From contig OZ038386.1 of NCBI GenBank assembly GCA_964036045.1, positions 17,062,329 to 17,126,328 of the forward strand: a stretch of 64,000 bases of DNA, given 5' to 3'. The translations under genes were made by a program, and so were the position numbers. Source of the stretch: Eutreptiella sp. 'Long Island Sound 2002' (Eukaryota > Euglenozoa > Euglenophyceae > Eutreptiales > Eutreptiaceae). Under the pieces are notes generated by a model, which was given only the letters and a program-made list of their open reading frames with translations, ran no database searches and was not told where the DNA came from. This document shows positions 44,801 to 52,259 of the stretch, in pieces (positions within the stretch are counted from its first letter, which is position 1; each line of letters begins with the position of its first letter).

Positions 44801-47800
44801 ACGTGGCCCAAGTGGCGCGATATGGCTCCCGATGCACTTCGATTATCTGCAAATGACGACCCAAGCCTGGCCCAAGCCGTCAGGAGTCGCTGGAAAGGTC
44901 AATTTTTTTTCCGGCCGCGAGGAAGGGCCCCACAGCACCACCAGTGCCCCGACCTCGGCCCAAGTATTGCATCCTCTTCGGTTTGCTGGACTAAAAGGGA
45001 CAGCGCTACCCACATTCTTTTTTGGAAGGGAAGGGTTCAGCATCACAAATACATATATCGCAAAAAGGAGAGGTTCCGGTACTGCACAGGCCTTGGCAGG
45101 CGTCCGACAGCCCCCCCCTTCCCCTGGACGTCCTCCTGCGCTGCCAGTCCTCTGCAACTCCTCGTGGTCTAAACCTCCTCCTCCGCCGCAACCGGCCTCA
45201 TGTCCTCCGTCCACCTCCGCCCCATGGGTGCGGCCGTGGCCACGCCCATGTCCGCCGTATACAGCGCGCCGCGCCCCGGCGTGCGGCGGGGGGCAGTCTT
45301 GCCGTACCCCCCGGCACTTGGCCCTGCATTCGCTGCATGCGCGCCGTCGCAGCTCACGGCACTGTAGCATACGGCGCCTTCCCACGTGCCCCGTCTTGTG
45401 CAGCGCGAAAACCTAACCCTCACCCGAAAACCTGAAGGGCTCCCTGTCCGGGAACGAGACAGGCTTGGGGAGGCAGTTGCCGTCGGAATCGAGGTGAGAG
45501 TTGGCAGCGTGGTCTGGCTGGCGGACGCACTGGCCGTGGGAAGTGGGGTCGCAGATGGGGACCTCGAGGGGCTTGAGGATGAACTTCGGGACGCGGTGGG
45601 TGATGGGCTGGGGGTTGCTGCAAGAAAAAGAACCGCAGGGAACAGATGGACCCTCACCACAGAGATCCCAGGCGCGACTGACAGGCCCCAGGGCATTCCC
45701 ATGTGTCATCCAAGCAAGTACGGTGACTCCCGTCTCCCGATAGGAGGAACCCACTCAACACCAAAGCTTCCAGCAACTTCCTCAGCCTGACGTGATGTGG
45801 TGGGGGGGGGGGGGTGATTACCGAATAGAGTGTCCGCGTCAGCTTGGGAAGGATGCCTTGTTGCTTGGGAAGGGATTCGTTTGAAGAGGACAAGGGCTAT
45901 GGATGGACCTACAACACTTATAGAGCGGTCATAGGAGACTGCAAAAGCGGTTGGGGGGGGGGGTTACTGGCGGTTGGAAATGCCTTTGGGGCTGGTGTCG
46001 GGGTATGGGGATGCCTTTAAAGTACGTTCAGGGGCCACCTCCGTTTCAACCGGCAAACCCCGCCTCACCTTTACGGTTGACTCCGCCAGTTCAAGCGAAT
46101 CCATGCCTTTAGCCGCACTTGGCAAAAACAGCGCAATTTCCCGTGCTGCTGCATGACACGTGGCCAGACACGCTCCTCTTCAGGTCGATTTGGCGGTCGG
46201 AATAAGTCATTTTGAACCCGCTGTCAGGACGACCCAGGACGTGGGTGTGGACCTTGCATGGCACCTCCATGTCACTAGGTGGCGCGCAAAACTAAGCACA
46301 GATCCACAACCACAAACCAGCTGGCCCCCATCTAAGTGCTCTCAGTCAAGCCGGCCATCCCTGGAGACCCCTTGAGGCGACACCGCGCATGTGCTGCCTT
46401 GTACCTCCCTTTTGTTTTGCGTTGCATTACACCCACACCCTGACCAGCGAAGACCGTCGCCCTGCAGTGCGTTTGGGATGCGGGCGGTCAGAGAGCTTGG
46501 CGTCAGTGGAATGAACTTGCAGCCAAAATCACAAAAAATCATCCTCAAAATCGCCGATCTATGACCAGTATTGTGGCCACAAACCACCGTTGTCCTTGGG
46601 GCGGGTAGGGTTTCGTACGTTCAATGCAGTGTGCACCTGGGGTGACGGTGAAGGTAATCGGCGCAGCGGGTGTGACGAGGGAGTAGCCGCCCTCCAGATA
46701 CCAAAGGCCGAATGTTCCAGGCGTTAGCGGCCATGTGCCGCCGGGAGTATCAGATCCGAAGGTGATCTGGCCGCTCGCAACCGGTACACCACATTTGGTC
46801 TGGGACTGACATGTGTAAAACCACAGAGTAGCTGCCGGGGAACCGCTGGGCTGCCCAGCGGACATTGGGTAAATCGCAATCCAATCCGCCTTTGTGGCGT
46901 CTGCAGAGAGGCGCCTGAATGTCACAACAATGTCTTCACCAGCAGCAAAAGTGGCCTTGTCCAAGCTCAAGAGACGGTCTGTGAGAGGGAAGTGGACCTA
47001 CAACGGCACACGGGCTGGGCCGGTGTGCACTATGCCCCATGGAACATTGACCCTTTTGTGTGTTGATCGACAAACCCCCACCGTAAATACCCCGTCTGGG
47101 TCTTACAACAAAGCCATGCCACTCAGCCTTCATGGCACATGGCAAATCACGTCGGACCCGGGATCGTGCCCCATGAGGGGCACAAGCGACTGCCCAGTTG
47201 CTGTTGCCAGGGAGTCCAAGTTGACCCCTCGAGCTCGCCGAGACCACCAATAATGGTTTACTGGTGCTCGGGGATTGTCTGGGTGCTCTGCCTGTAAGCC
47301 CTGCGTGGGGCCGGTCTCACACATGATGTGATCAGTATACAGCATTACAGTGGCCACAAAGTGGTGGTTTGGGACCTGACCTACTGGCCACCTATGCATA
47401 CACGCACGACGGTGACGGATGGTATGTGAACGAAAACAGAAAACAACAGTCTGTTGCCGTTTGCCGCCCAGGGAAGGGAAAGCATGTTACAGAGCTTAGG
47501 CCAGTTCCCATCAGGGTCAAGGATTCTCTCCTCTCCAGGGTGCAGGACGGGCCATTGCAGAACAGACCCGGGGGCATGGGCGGGGGATTTGGGGTCCTGG
47601 CAAACCCCAGCCGATCCACCCACCCACCCACCCACATCAGAGAAATTCTCCTCAGGTGAAAAATGAGATCTAGAAATGTGGCTCTAAATAATTTCAGTTG
47701 CACAAAAGTTTTTTTGCCCCCCTGTGTGACGGTCCGTCTGGTTGTTGCTCCTTTACGGGGCCCTGGACAGTCACCCGTTCTTCCCTTCGCATGTTGCGTC

Positions 47801-50800
47801 AGGGGGCTGCTTTCTGTCGGCCGCTGCGGCCGGTGCTCTTGCTGGTGTCGTTTCCGCGTTCGTGGAGCCCAGTAGTTGGTGTGTTGGGGCTGTGCTGAAT
47901 GTGGCATGGTGTGCCGTTTGCGCGTCAGCGGCGCCCAATAATTGGCGTTTTGAGGATGTGCTGGTTGTTGCCGGGGTCGTTTGACTGTTTTTGCTGTCCA
48001 CGCGCCTCTGTCCACAGGCCGTCCATAGCCTGCCTCGCTGTGTTTCTGTGTGCGTGAGGCCCAGGTGCCCTGTTTCTCCACGCGCTGTCCCGGCCGTCCA
48101 CCATATGTCCTTTACCCCCTCACGGCTGGTCTGCCCCTGATGGGCTCCTGCTCCTGTTGCGCAAACAGCCCATCTGGGCTGCGAGAGACACCCCCCACCT
48201 GATGCCGGTTGAGCAGGGGTTGCCCTGGCACCTGGTAGCGACGGGGCTGGCGGGCCAGGCCATCCCCTTTGTTGTCGCTGCCTCCCATGCGCACGCACTG
48301 CCATCCGCTCCATTCTGGTTCCCTGTTCCCGCTGTTCTGGTTGCCTCTCCTGCCTTGCTGTGCCCCTCCTCCTTGTTTGCTGTGCCCGCCCTTGTCCCTC
48401 CTGGTGTGGCTCCCGCGTTCTGTGTGTCTGTGTTGCTCCTCCCCCTGTCTGTTGGCGCTCCTGGGTGCCCCTGTCGCGCACCCCCTCCGGTCCCACCCTC
48501 TGCCCCCCCCCGTACGAGGGTTTAACATCTCCGTACAGCGTGGACTGTCCCATGGGCGGTTGGCTGGTCACGGCCCTGTTGCCGTCCCCGTGGCGGGCAC
48601 CTCCCAGCACGCGGGGCGCAGTTCCTGCCCTTGTGGAGTACGTGGGCACCTTGTAGAGGGAGGGGGGGGGGGGTGTTTGCTGATGGGTTGCTCGGCGTGC
48701 GCCGCATTTGGTGGTTGCTGCAGTGCTTGCACCTCATGGTTCCCTTCTGTGTTGTTGTGTGTCCTGTTGGGGCTCGTCTCACTGCCTTGTATGGGGCGGC
48801 CCTGTGTCCAATTGCTTTGCTGCTTGCATTCCTCCCAATTTCGGGCTCTTTCTTTTTCTGCTGGCACGCTCATTGCTGCTGGTGTGCGGCGCCGGGGGGG
48901 CAGCATGTCGCTCCCTGCATCCCCTTGTGGCTGTTGGGTTGTCCTACTTGCAGTTGGGAGGTACCACGGGCACCGGGCACTTTTGCACATGTCTCCAAAT
49001 CTACAAACTAACCTGTCACTCTTGTTTGTTGGGGTTGTTCTGGGGTGAATGTGGTGCATTGGTGCTCTTTTGCTGTCTGGGCTGCTGAGGGGCTCCCCGT
49101 TTGAGGACTTCACTCTGGGCTGTCCCTGGCTCGGAGCTAGGGACTCGTGTGAGTCCACCCCCTGGTTGGTTGTGTGCAGTGACCACCAATGGTTTGGACG
49201 CTGTGTCTCAAAAGCGTGCCCAAGGCCCCTGCACTAGGCCCTGGTGATAGAACTTAGCTACTAACGGGCAGTACATGTTTTAGGTCGCTGCCCAATGGAC
49301 AACCGCGTAGCCGGCTGCCAACCCCCCGCAGCGGCGACCCCCTTACTTAGGTTTGGGTTGCCTTCTCCTCCCGGTGTGGTCGGGATGGTGATGGCTCCCG
49401 GGAGTGCATCAGGGAAGCATCCCTTCTATGTTGTGTGTAGGTGTGGCCTTGGTTGTTGTGTGTGTGGTGGGCGCCGTGTTGGCGTTGGGGTGTGGGGTCG
49501 TGGGCCCTTGGTGATGCTCCACGTGCGTGCCTTGTTTGTGGGCGGCGGTGGCTGTGTGTGGTGAAGTGCCTGTGTGGTAGGTCTGGCCCCCCCTTCCCCC
49601 CTGGGGGTGGAGGTTTTTGTCACCAAGCAATGGCCTGCTGCAGGAGCCGAACTGAATGTAGGGGGAGCCCCGTTGTGTACGCCCTGTATGCTGTGCGCCA
49701 CTGCAGGTTTCCACATATGTTAGGCTTTGCTGGTGCTGCTTGATGCTGACCCTTGGCTTGCCGCCGCCCAGCGCCGCCCCCCGCTACTACTTCCTGCTGC
49801 TGCTGCTGCTGCTGCCTCAGCCTGGTCCCTGCTACTTGGAGCTGTATCTATCCTTGGGAATCCTTGTTGACAAACAGCAGCCCCTGCACAGACCTGAAGC
49901 CGTGCACAGGCTGCAAGTACGAGGACAGTAGGCTTGCACGTCTAGGATATCCGATGCCGTGTAGCCACTGGAGCCATCGCAAGAGTAGCCAGCCCAGTCG
50001 CTGCAACTATAGCTGCCAGCGTCCTTGAAGGTGCTATTGTCGGAGCAATCTGCAGTCAGAGTGCGAATGTTAACGAGTACTGCGAGAGGATCCGTGTAAC
50101 CCAAAAGACGCTCCTTGCAAACCACTTTGCAGAAAATCTTGACAATAAGCAGCACGTGCTGACCGATTTAATATCTGTTGTCGGACCCCAAAATCTCAAC
50201 GTGTCAAAACAAGAAATTTGGAACAGTAAGGTCTTCTTTGCTCCTTCGTTTGCGGCTACGCACACACAATCGGCACGTTACAGTAAGGCACCCGGGAGAA
50301 GGTTCCCAGACTCTACACGAGCATTGTTGCCTCAACACTCCGTGTACATGGAAGATCGGTTGCTACCTGCAGCCAAGAGGTTTTGGGCAGTTCTGGAATC
50401 TTATGGATGGGATTGCAGCAGAAGCTGCCACCGAAGCAAAATGAATATCTCAGAACTGGAAACCTCAGGTGCAGGAATTAAGTCAAGGTACACTGGCAAC
50501 AAACAGGGTATGAACAGATTTTCCCATGCAAGAAGATACCTGTAATGGTGATGGTAAAAGTACAGCTGCCATTGTTGAAGGCGGCATCGTATGCTGTGTA
50601 GATGACCTGCATCAAGCATGCACCTGGGCTTCTTCAAGGGCTTGGTTGGATGCGGGTGCTGGGTATGGGGTTGATGTGTTCCAGAAATACCTGCTCTTAT
50701 CGCAACCACCCTGCCCTCGCCCCCAGCACAAATTGTGGCTGCGCCAGAGGCTCTACACGCGCCCGCACCAGCAACAATGCCACAAAGGGGCGAAAATGCC

Positions 50801-52041
50801 AAATGGCTCACTCCTGCGGTCGTGGCAACCGTCCCCACTGCCCCCCTCCGGTATGCGTCTTGGACCAACGCATGCGACAAAATACCCATTCCCGCCAGTT
50901 GCTCAGTGCATTGCAAGGCACACACAATGGATTTATCCAGACTCGTTGTGTTCCAGGCCTTCTGCTCCCGCACATTGGATCCGATTCGGGGGGGGGGGGG
51001 GGGGCGGGGGGGATTGAAAGAAAACAATCTCGTTGTTGTGCAATTGACTACAGAAATACGAGGCTGGCAGCATCTGGTCAGTCACCAACAGCAGTTCATT
51101 GGTCACTGACAGAGGCTGCTGGTCGATGAAGGAAGGAGACAACAATCAATTGACACCAACAACAGACTGCAGTTGGTGGTTTACGGACAATGTTAGGCTG
51201 GTAACTGCGGGCCTAGGGGGGCTGGGGCGGTTCTGAAGGGCTGTTCTTGGTGAAGATGAAAAACATGATCTGTGTTGCTGAGGGGCCGCTCCTGAGAGGC
51301 ACCATTTACTTGTCCAACAACAATGCTGAGTGGAGCTCAACAAGTAAACCTTGTGTCAAGGGCTGCAGGCTGCCGTCTGCAGGCCGCCAACCGCTTTCAG
51401 CCACTGGCCAGCTTGGGGATGGGACCTAATTAAGGTGACCGATGCCAGCTTTGGGGGGGGGGGGGTTGGAGCGGGTGTTTCACACTCGGGGGGGAAAAGC
51501 CTGAGTCCTGAAAATCCACCCTGACTCTGATGGCACACATACCGTGGAGACTCCGATGGGGAATTGGTCGCCTGGACGGTAATTGTGGTCCATGCCCTCA
51601 ACCCCAACGTTGTCGGTGGCATTCGGAGGTGTCCAAAACACAGTGGCATAACTTTTGTCCGGATCAGTAAGTGCGCTGATGCTGGCAGGGCATCTGGAGA
51701 TGTTTGGGGCCTGAGCAAAGCGCAAATGCCGAATGCGATTCATAGGGCGTGGGCAATTCGGTACAATTCGCCCAAAAGTGTTGCACCGAATAGTAGTTAG
51801 CTAATAGTCGAAATAGCAGTCAGCTTGTCAACGACACCAGTTCGTGGTAAGTAATAGCAATTAGCGGTCACAACACAGCTATTGGTGCTTACAGAACACA
51901 ATAATCTGTCCAGGAGCCGCCGGCCACCAGATAACCACTGGCCCAGAGGGCCATCCCCGCGGATTGCCTTTAGCAGGGGTAAATTCTGCGCCTTTGCAGA
52001 CAGCCCTTGCATTCCACATGGTGACGGTCAGGGATAGGGTT
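13191..52041 (-). CDS. Giant modular membrane protein: HYR-ShK-Ig-RCC1-TM-LIM-ANK-WWE-ART
   Basis: This is a gene model of 17 or more exons spanning about 39 kb, with roughly 2,000 codons visible and the start codon not found. Module order is an unknown beta domain, HYR (51710-50540), ShK (50049-49894), Ig-like domain (46978-46637), Ser/Thr/Pro stalks (45617-45432 and 40104-40027), RCC1 repeats (39810-23965), stalk plus membrane-proximal domain plus three transmembrane helices plus LIM-like and ankyrin regions (22964-20836), then WWE and ADP-ribosyltransferase (14870-13191). Every splice site placed is GT-AG, and phase matches at each junction downstream of the HYR start: phase 1 through the ectodomain, phase 0 inside HYR and between ankyrin and WWE. 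Adhesion-type modules outside, zinc/ankyrin/WWE/ART modules inside and helices between them suggest a receptor that modifies targets with ADP-ribose. It could instead be two adjacent genes, with the likeliest break in the 5.3-kb intron at 45.4-40.1 kb. Confidence 0.6.
16111..16311 (-). CDS. Transposase-like C-terminal exon
   Basis: Acceptor GAAGGTAG, then 66 codons in phase 0 and a TGA stop. The peptide (EMAKWIRDSWKKVNDD..LRGAILAAYF) resembles the helical segment after the last catalytic residue of pogo/Tigger-type DDE transposases, where W-x2-x-(S/A)-W and a following small-residue helix are typical. It ends in a Ser/Asp tail (SSSSSDSNSDSN) like the one in the 2.1-kb element. The catalytic DDE core was not found nearby, so this is a fragment. 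It lies on the sense strand of the large intron. Confidence 0.42.
   Translation of the reverse strand, partial: PDRHEMAKWIRDSWKKVNDDALRGAILAAYFPDGLKCSQLLDSAYFREHEDEQDSSSSSDSNSDSN
16502..16840 (-). CDS. Small SH3/Tudor-like protein, basic tail
   Basis: ATG at 16840, 112 residues, TAG at 16502. The N-terminal ~60 residues align by eye with the ORF at 7664-7951: PPGPNVMFIRSTGEP, then AMVVRHSKHGDAYRHI, a DGK turn and VRRLLLP, where the other has PGMVVRYIRSSGE, GDDFFHVKY and MDRVLFP. The tail is basic (HRRPKRSLQRT) and ends acidic (KEDEEDFIHGD). I do not see the poly-C/G termini around it, so it is either a host gene or an element whose ends have decayed. It lies 190 bp upstream of the transposase-like exon on the same strand. 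Function unknown. Confidence 0.5.
   Translation of the reverse strand: MDLHSTTMFPPGPNVMFIRSTGEPILAMVVRHSKHGDAYRHITDERDGKTVLHDCASVRRLLLPRPPSLPRAEQQASVHRRPKRSLQRTLHAFLKPRDPPQKEDEEDFIHGD
17100..18340. repeat. Region of GCATCCGCACTGCTGCGGGCATCCA-type minisatellite blocks
   Basis: Variants of the GCATCC(A/G)C.(A/C)TGC.GGGCATCCA unit occur at about 17118-17167, 17995-18045, 18170-18200 and 18283-18332. They are linked by CTCCAACAAGAACTCCT and ACCTGGGTGGGA blocks that also repeat. Copies are imperfect and unevenly spaced. Confidence 0.55.
18735..18998. repeat. Direct duplication of a ~95-bp segment containing the CCTGCATTCTCGGGG repeat
   Basis: 18735-18830 and 18905-18998 are nearly identical, from GTCAATAGCACCGGACGGTT through CATCACCCCTGCATTCTCGG to AAAGGGGACAAAAT. 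The second half belongs to the family arrayed at 26.85-27.19 kb. Confidence 0.8.
20836..22964 (-). CDS. Exon: stalk, membrane-proximal domain, 3 TM helices, LIM-like, ankyrin
   Basis: Acceptor poly-T then CAG (phase 1), 709 codons, donor ATTCAG followed by GTGCGC (phase 0). From N to C: a Ser/Thr-rich stalk (to ~22690); a probable beta-sandwich with several Cys (22690-22310); transmembrane helices at about 22305-22240 (LPVYLMALAAALLVAGCVAL), 22145-22070 and 22045-21965; a zinc module at 21946-21750 with C-x2-C, H-x2-C-x2-C-x2-C and H-x2-C, the LIM spacing; an ankyrin-type pair at 21625-21480 (NAMHYATRAGNLRALQCLL); a small module with NGREVYIG and YIYYY; and a second ankyrin start at 20895 (SLLEAAAASGDAQIIEHVIQ). 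One or three helices put the stalk and the zinc/ankyrin part on opposite sides of the membrane. An alternative is that translation reads through to the stop at 20758 without splicing. Confidence 0.85.
23655..23835. repeat. CTCCTC and TGTGTC/TGCCTG simple repeats
   Basis: A CTC triplet run is followed by about 150 bp of degenerate CTGTGT/CTGCGT hexamers. It lies in the intron between 23965 and 22964. Most frames are open because of the periodicity, which explains the ORFs seen here on both strands. Confidence 0.8.
23965..24120 (-). CDS. RCC1-repeat exon H
   Basis: Acceptor TTCTGCAG, 52 codons, donor GTTG followed by GTATGG, phase 1-1. The peptide starts DGSLYMWGSNADGQLGQG and ends in ALGRVLTGLIV, a complete RCC1 unit (LYxWG, GQLG, ALG core). 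Confidence 0.88.
24150..24320. repeat. GGGTTGTTGA-type minisatellite followed by tRNA-like box B
   Basis: 24150-24240 is a degenerate array of GTTRAGGG / GGGTTGTTGAG units. At 24262-24320 a CCAAGGGTTCGATTCCTGGG segment forms a T-arm-like hairpin after a short D-arm-like GTGGCAATTGCGC. No acceptor stem pairs, so it is a tRNA-derived repeat at best. Confidence 0.4.
25090..25232. repeat. Dispersed repeat copy 1
   Basis: About 140 bp beginning at GCAGCCCGGGCTGCCCT and running through CACTGGTACGGGG, TTGGGCGATTCTGAGGCTTGG and CAGAATTCGGATTTGA match 32948-33092 with small indels. Confidence 0.8.
26850..27185. repeat. Array of CCCCCGAGAAGGCAGGGGT hairpin repeats
   Basis: Seven units start with CCC(C/T)GAGAA..(C/T)AGGGGT and alternate between two spacers, TTCC..CCTCTTTTGGGC and a TTTTGATTTTGTCCCC type, giving spacings of about 47 and 55 bp. 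Each unit has self-complementary GGGGAC/GTCCCC or GGGCCC parts. Single or paired relatives lie at 3.1 and 18.8-19.0 kb in the opposite orientation. Confidence 0.75.
27360..27800. repeat. Three tandem diverged units of a ~140-bp A-rich repeat
   Basis: Units share AATGCC/GAAAATG.GCCGTTTT, ACCAAAAA.GGGTCAAAAATG, a CCAAAA motif, TGGACCATTTGGGGTGC, TCAAACAAGTG and GAGCC.TGGTGACA. One more copy is at about 25255-25400 and an inverted partial copy at 26465-26555. Confidence 0.75.
28263..28478. repeat. Foldback element (imperfect palindrome, ~85-bp arms)
   Basis: The arm at 28263-28347, beginning AAAGATGCAAATTTTCATGC, is repeated inverted at about 28390-28478, ending GCACGAAAATCTGCATCTTT. Both arms contain AATCCATTGGTGTTGGTC or its complement. 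The centre carries its own palindrome CCAACCATTGGTTGG. This structure fits a foldback or MITE-like insertion. Confidence 0.8.
30016..30165 (-). CDS. RCC1-repeat exon G
   Basis: Acceptor GTGTCAAAG (weak polypyrimidine tract), 50 codons, donor GTGG followed by GTGTGTG, phase 1-1. Starts GGKLYIWGSNDYGQLGLG and ends VALGEFHSAALV. Confidence 0.88.
32021..32167 (-). CDS. RCC1-repeat exon F
   Basis: Acceptor GTCCCGCAG, 49 codons, donor GTGG followed by GTATGCC, phase 1-1. Starts EGKLYMWGAGSYGQLGSG and ends ATGGMHSAAIV. Confidence 0.9.
32948..33092. repeat. Dispersed repeat copy 2
   Basis: Matches 25090-25232. It lies in the intron between exons E and F. Sequence that precedes copy 1 (the ACTCCACG region) recurs inverted about 200 bp after this copy, so the two loci share rearranged pieces of a larger repeat. 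Confidence 0.8.
33536..33570. repeat. (TTGC)n microsatellite
   Basis: About seven TTGC units with one variant at each end. Confidence 0.9.
33899..34048 (-). CDS. RCC1-repeat exon E
   Basis: Acceptor TACCACAG, 50 codons, donor GTTG followed by GTATGC, phase 1-1. Starts SDGSVWMWGRNHRGQLG and ends LGGAHSAANV. The variable loop between them is longer than usual in acidic residues (FHENIETVD). Confidence 0.88.
35285..35434 (-). CDS. RCC1-repeat exon D
   Basis: Acceptor GCACCTCAG, 50 codons, donor GCCT followed by GTATGC, phase 1-1. Starts DGNLYVWGRNNYAQM; the usual GQLG is changed to AQMA, so this blade is divergent. Ends CGDGFTAAVA. Confidence 0.82.
36600..36690. repeat. (CA)n-rich microsatellite
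   Basis: Interrupted ACAC/GCAC repeat with CGCACG and ACACGC variants, in the intron between exons C and D (just downstream of exon C). Confidence 0.85.
36786..36932 (-). CDS. RCC1-repeat exon C
   Basis: Acceptor GTTGTCAG, 49 codons, donor TCTG followed by GTATGCG, phase 1-1. Starts GKLYMWGNNTFGQLGNG and ends SLGPEHSAALS, a textbook RCC1 unit. Confidence 0.9.
37120..37400. repeat. Diverged copy of the 1.87-kb repeat
   Basis: Shares ACGGGGCCC.GGACAGTCACC, the GGCCGC..CGGCCG block, GGTGTCGTT.CCGCGTT, GGCCCAGTAGTTG and GTCCACCATATG with 40670-41030, with many substitutions and deletions. Located in the intron between exons B and C. Confidence 0.7.
38860..38988 (-). CDS. Probable ectodomain exon B
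   Basis: Acceptor CCTTCTCAG, 43 codons, donor CTCA followed by GTGAGTG, phase 1-1. The peptide (GNHISLAQFGDIALTASKD..) is protein-like but lacks the WG and GQLG motifs, so it is either a highly diverged propeller segment or a different module. It reads in frame from exon A and into exon C. Confidence 0.62.
39706..39810 (-). CDS. Short RCC1-like exon A
   Basis: Acceptor TGTATTACAG, 35 codons, donor AGTG followed by GTATGTG, phase 1-1. Ends ISGVAVGGQHMAVVS, matching the C-terminal half of an RCC1 unit (VAxGxxH), while the front half (YSIGLWNDG) is shortened. Confidence 0.7.
40027..40104 (-). CDS. Ser/Thr/Pro stalk exon
   Basis: Acceptor CTTCTTGCAG, 26 codons, donor GTAG followed by GTATGCC, phase 1-1. 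Composition ATPSNTATPIPTTSHTTTL is a typical O-glycosylated linker. It precedes the RCC1 run. Confidence 0.75.
   Translation of the reverse strand, partial: PLPPIRPLPFLRPAIPPHSLRRLHW
40637..42510. repeat. 1.87-kb long repeat, copy A
   Basis: Nearly identical to 47722-49593 in direct orientation. I count about ten differences, one of them a single-base indel (CCCAATGGGC here, CCCATGGGC there, near 41467). GC-rich, with long Gly/Gln/Arg-rich minus-strand ORFs at 40686-41468 and 41484-42074 whose ends differ between copies because of the indel. The second ORF has a Cys-x5-Cys-x4-Cys motif (CRFGDMCKSARC) like CCCH fingers but no His at the expected place. Intronic. I see no terminal repeats or target duplication at its ends. 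Confidence 0.92.
42441..43283. repeat. Two tandem ~434-bp GC-rich units
   Basis: GCGTGCCTTGTTTG.GGGC at 42441 recurs at 42875; both units carry GAGGCGTGGCGGCCGCGGC and TGGATAGGGCCGCCCACCCA. The first unit begins inside copy A of the 1.87-kb repeat and continues past its end, so the tandem array was present before or grew after the long duplication. Confidence 0.8.
43390..43403. repeat. Short interstitial telomere-like motif
   Basis: CCCTAACCCTAACC, two and a third CCCTAA units. Too short to prove telomeric origin. Confidence 0.35.
43444..44046 (-). pseudogene. J-domain relic with SH3-like C-terminal region
   Basis: The open frame reads PGKNTHHKEKAEGLFKQIGE, then a D-G-L-L-D-T-E-A-R-R-R-H-D end, which is the second half of a DnaJ domain (helix III and the D..R..YD end). 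The catalytic HPD tripeptide that stimulates Hsp70 ATPase, expected just before the K-N, is replaced by G-D-P-G, and helices I-II are missing upstream, where a stop lies 33 bp before. A possible acceptor (CCGTAG) precedes it. After a linker, residues ~95-195 contain a beta-rich region with five Cys and an ENVLVSQPGG end that may be another SH3-like module. It lies on the sense strand in the 5.3-kb intron of the giant gene. Loss of HPD argues for a dead copy or a non-chaperone J-like protein. Confidence 0.5.
44183..44385. repeat. (CCACCT)n minisatellite
   Basis: A CCTCACCTCCACCTCACC lead-in gives way to about 27 near-perfect CCACCT hexamers. The minus strand is G-rich (AGGTGG) and could form G-quadruplexes. 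Any frame encodes Pro/Thr/Ser or Gly/Glu-Val runs, so ORFs here are artefacts. It lies inside an intron. Confidence 0.95.
45432..45617 (-). CDS. Ser/Thr/Pro stalk exon
   Basis: Acceptor TTTTCTTGCAG in phase 1, then 62 codons of ATPSPSPTASRSSSSSPSRS-type sequence. The donor is uncertain: GTTTTC at 45431 keeps phase 1, while GTGAGGG a few bases on is a better consensus but shifts phase. It reads in frame from the Ig-like exon. Confidence 0.65.
46637..46978 (-). CDS. Ig-like ectodomain exon
   Basis: Acceptor CTCTCACAG, 114 codons, donor CCAG followed by GTGCAC, phase 1-1. The peptide has the layout of a beta-sandwich common in secreted algal proteins: LDKATFAAGEDIVVTF, then DWIAIYP, WFYTCQSQTKCG with a likely disulfide, a glycine-rich strand and a closing ITFTVTP. 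I know this pattern from extracellular proteins but cannot attach a Pfam name with certainty. Confidence 0.82.
47722..49593. repeat. 1.87-kb long repeat, copy B
   Basis: Direct copy of 40637-42510 at an offset of 7085 bases, changing to 7084 after a one-base indel. It lies in the intron between the ShK and Ig-like exons. Minus-strand ORFs run 47771-48649 and 48568-49158. Confidence 0.92.
49894..50049 (-). CDS. ShK-domain exon
   Basis: Acceptor GACTGCAG, 52 codons, donor TCAG followed by GTCTGTG, phase 1-1. Six Cys in ShK spacing: DCSDN, SYSCSDWAGYSCDG, then a Y-T-A-S-D-I helix and YCPRTCSLC. ShK-type modules are small disulfide-bonded extracellular domains, here one module of a multidomain protein. 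Confidence 0.88.
50540..50606 (-). CDS. HYR domain, second exon
   Basis: Acceptor TTGATGCAG in phase 0, 22 codons plus one base, donor ACAG followed by GTATCT (phase 1). VIYTAYDAAFNNGSCTFTI is the end of a HYR domain and completes the part encoded at 51543-51710. The split codon continues into the ShK exon as Asp. Confidence 0.88.
51543..51710 (-). CDS. HYR domain, first exon
   Basis: Acceptor TTTGCTCAG, 56 codons, donor ACG followed by GTATGTG, phase 0-0. APNISRCPASISALTDPDK, ATVFWTPPNATDNVGV and PGDQFPIGVST are the hallmarks of HYR, an Ig-fold adhesion domain. The upstream frame stays open to about 51795 (through CPRPMNRIRH), so the true exon start may be further out. Confidence 0.85.
51893..52041 (-). 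CDS. Probable upstream ectodomain exon, unknown module
   Basis: Acceptor CAGTGTTTTAG (phase 2), donor TTCT followed by GTAAGC (phase 1). The peptide TLSLTVTMWNARAVCKG..GPVVIWWPAAPGQIIVF looks like beta strands of a secreted domain. Its phase does not match the HYR exon directly, so an exon between them, or a different start of the HYR exon, is needed. Confidence 0.5.
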
Positions 52042-52259
52042 CTAAAACACTGGATAACACTTGAACACCCCCGATCAAGAATTGTAAACAGTGCGGGGGT
52101 GCCATAAAGGCTGAACAAGTACGCCGTACGCATTTTTGCCTTTTGAGGAGGGAATCCTCCACTCATGGATAGGGGTTGGGTGCCCAACCACTGGGTTGGG
52201 GGTGAAGAGGTCGGGTTCAAACAACTGTGAGAGGTGGGTAGCCTGTTTGGCTACCCCTA

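Noticed and set aside
47130-47399. RGQLGLPGNSN peptide on the minus strand as a further RCC1 exon
   Set aside because: No LYxWG start or VAxG end, splice sites do not fit phase 1, and it lies upstream of the Ig-like exon; similarity is limited to GQLG.
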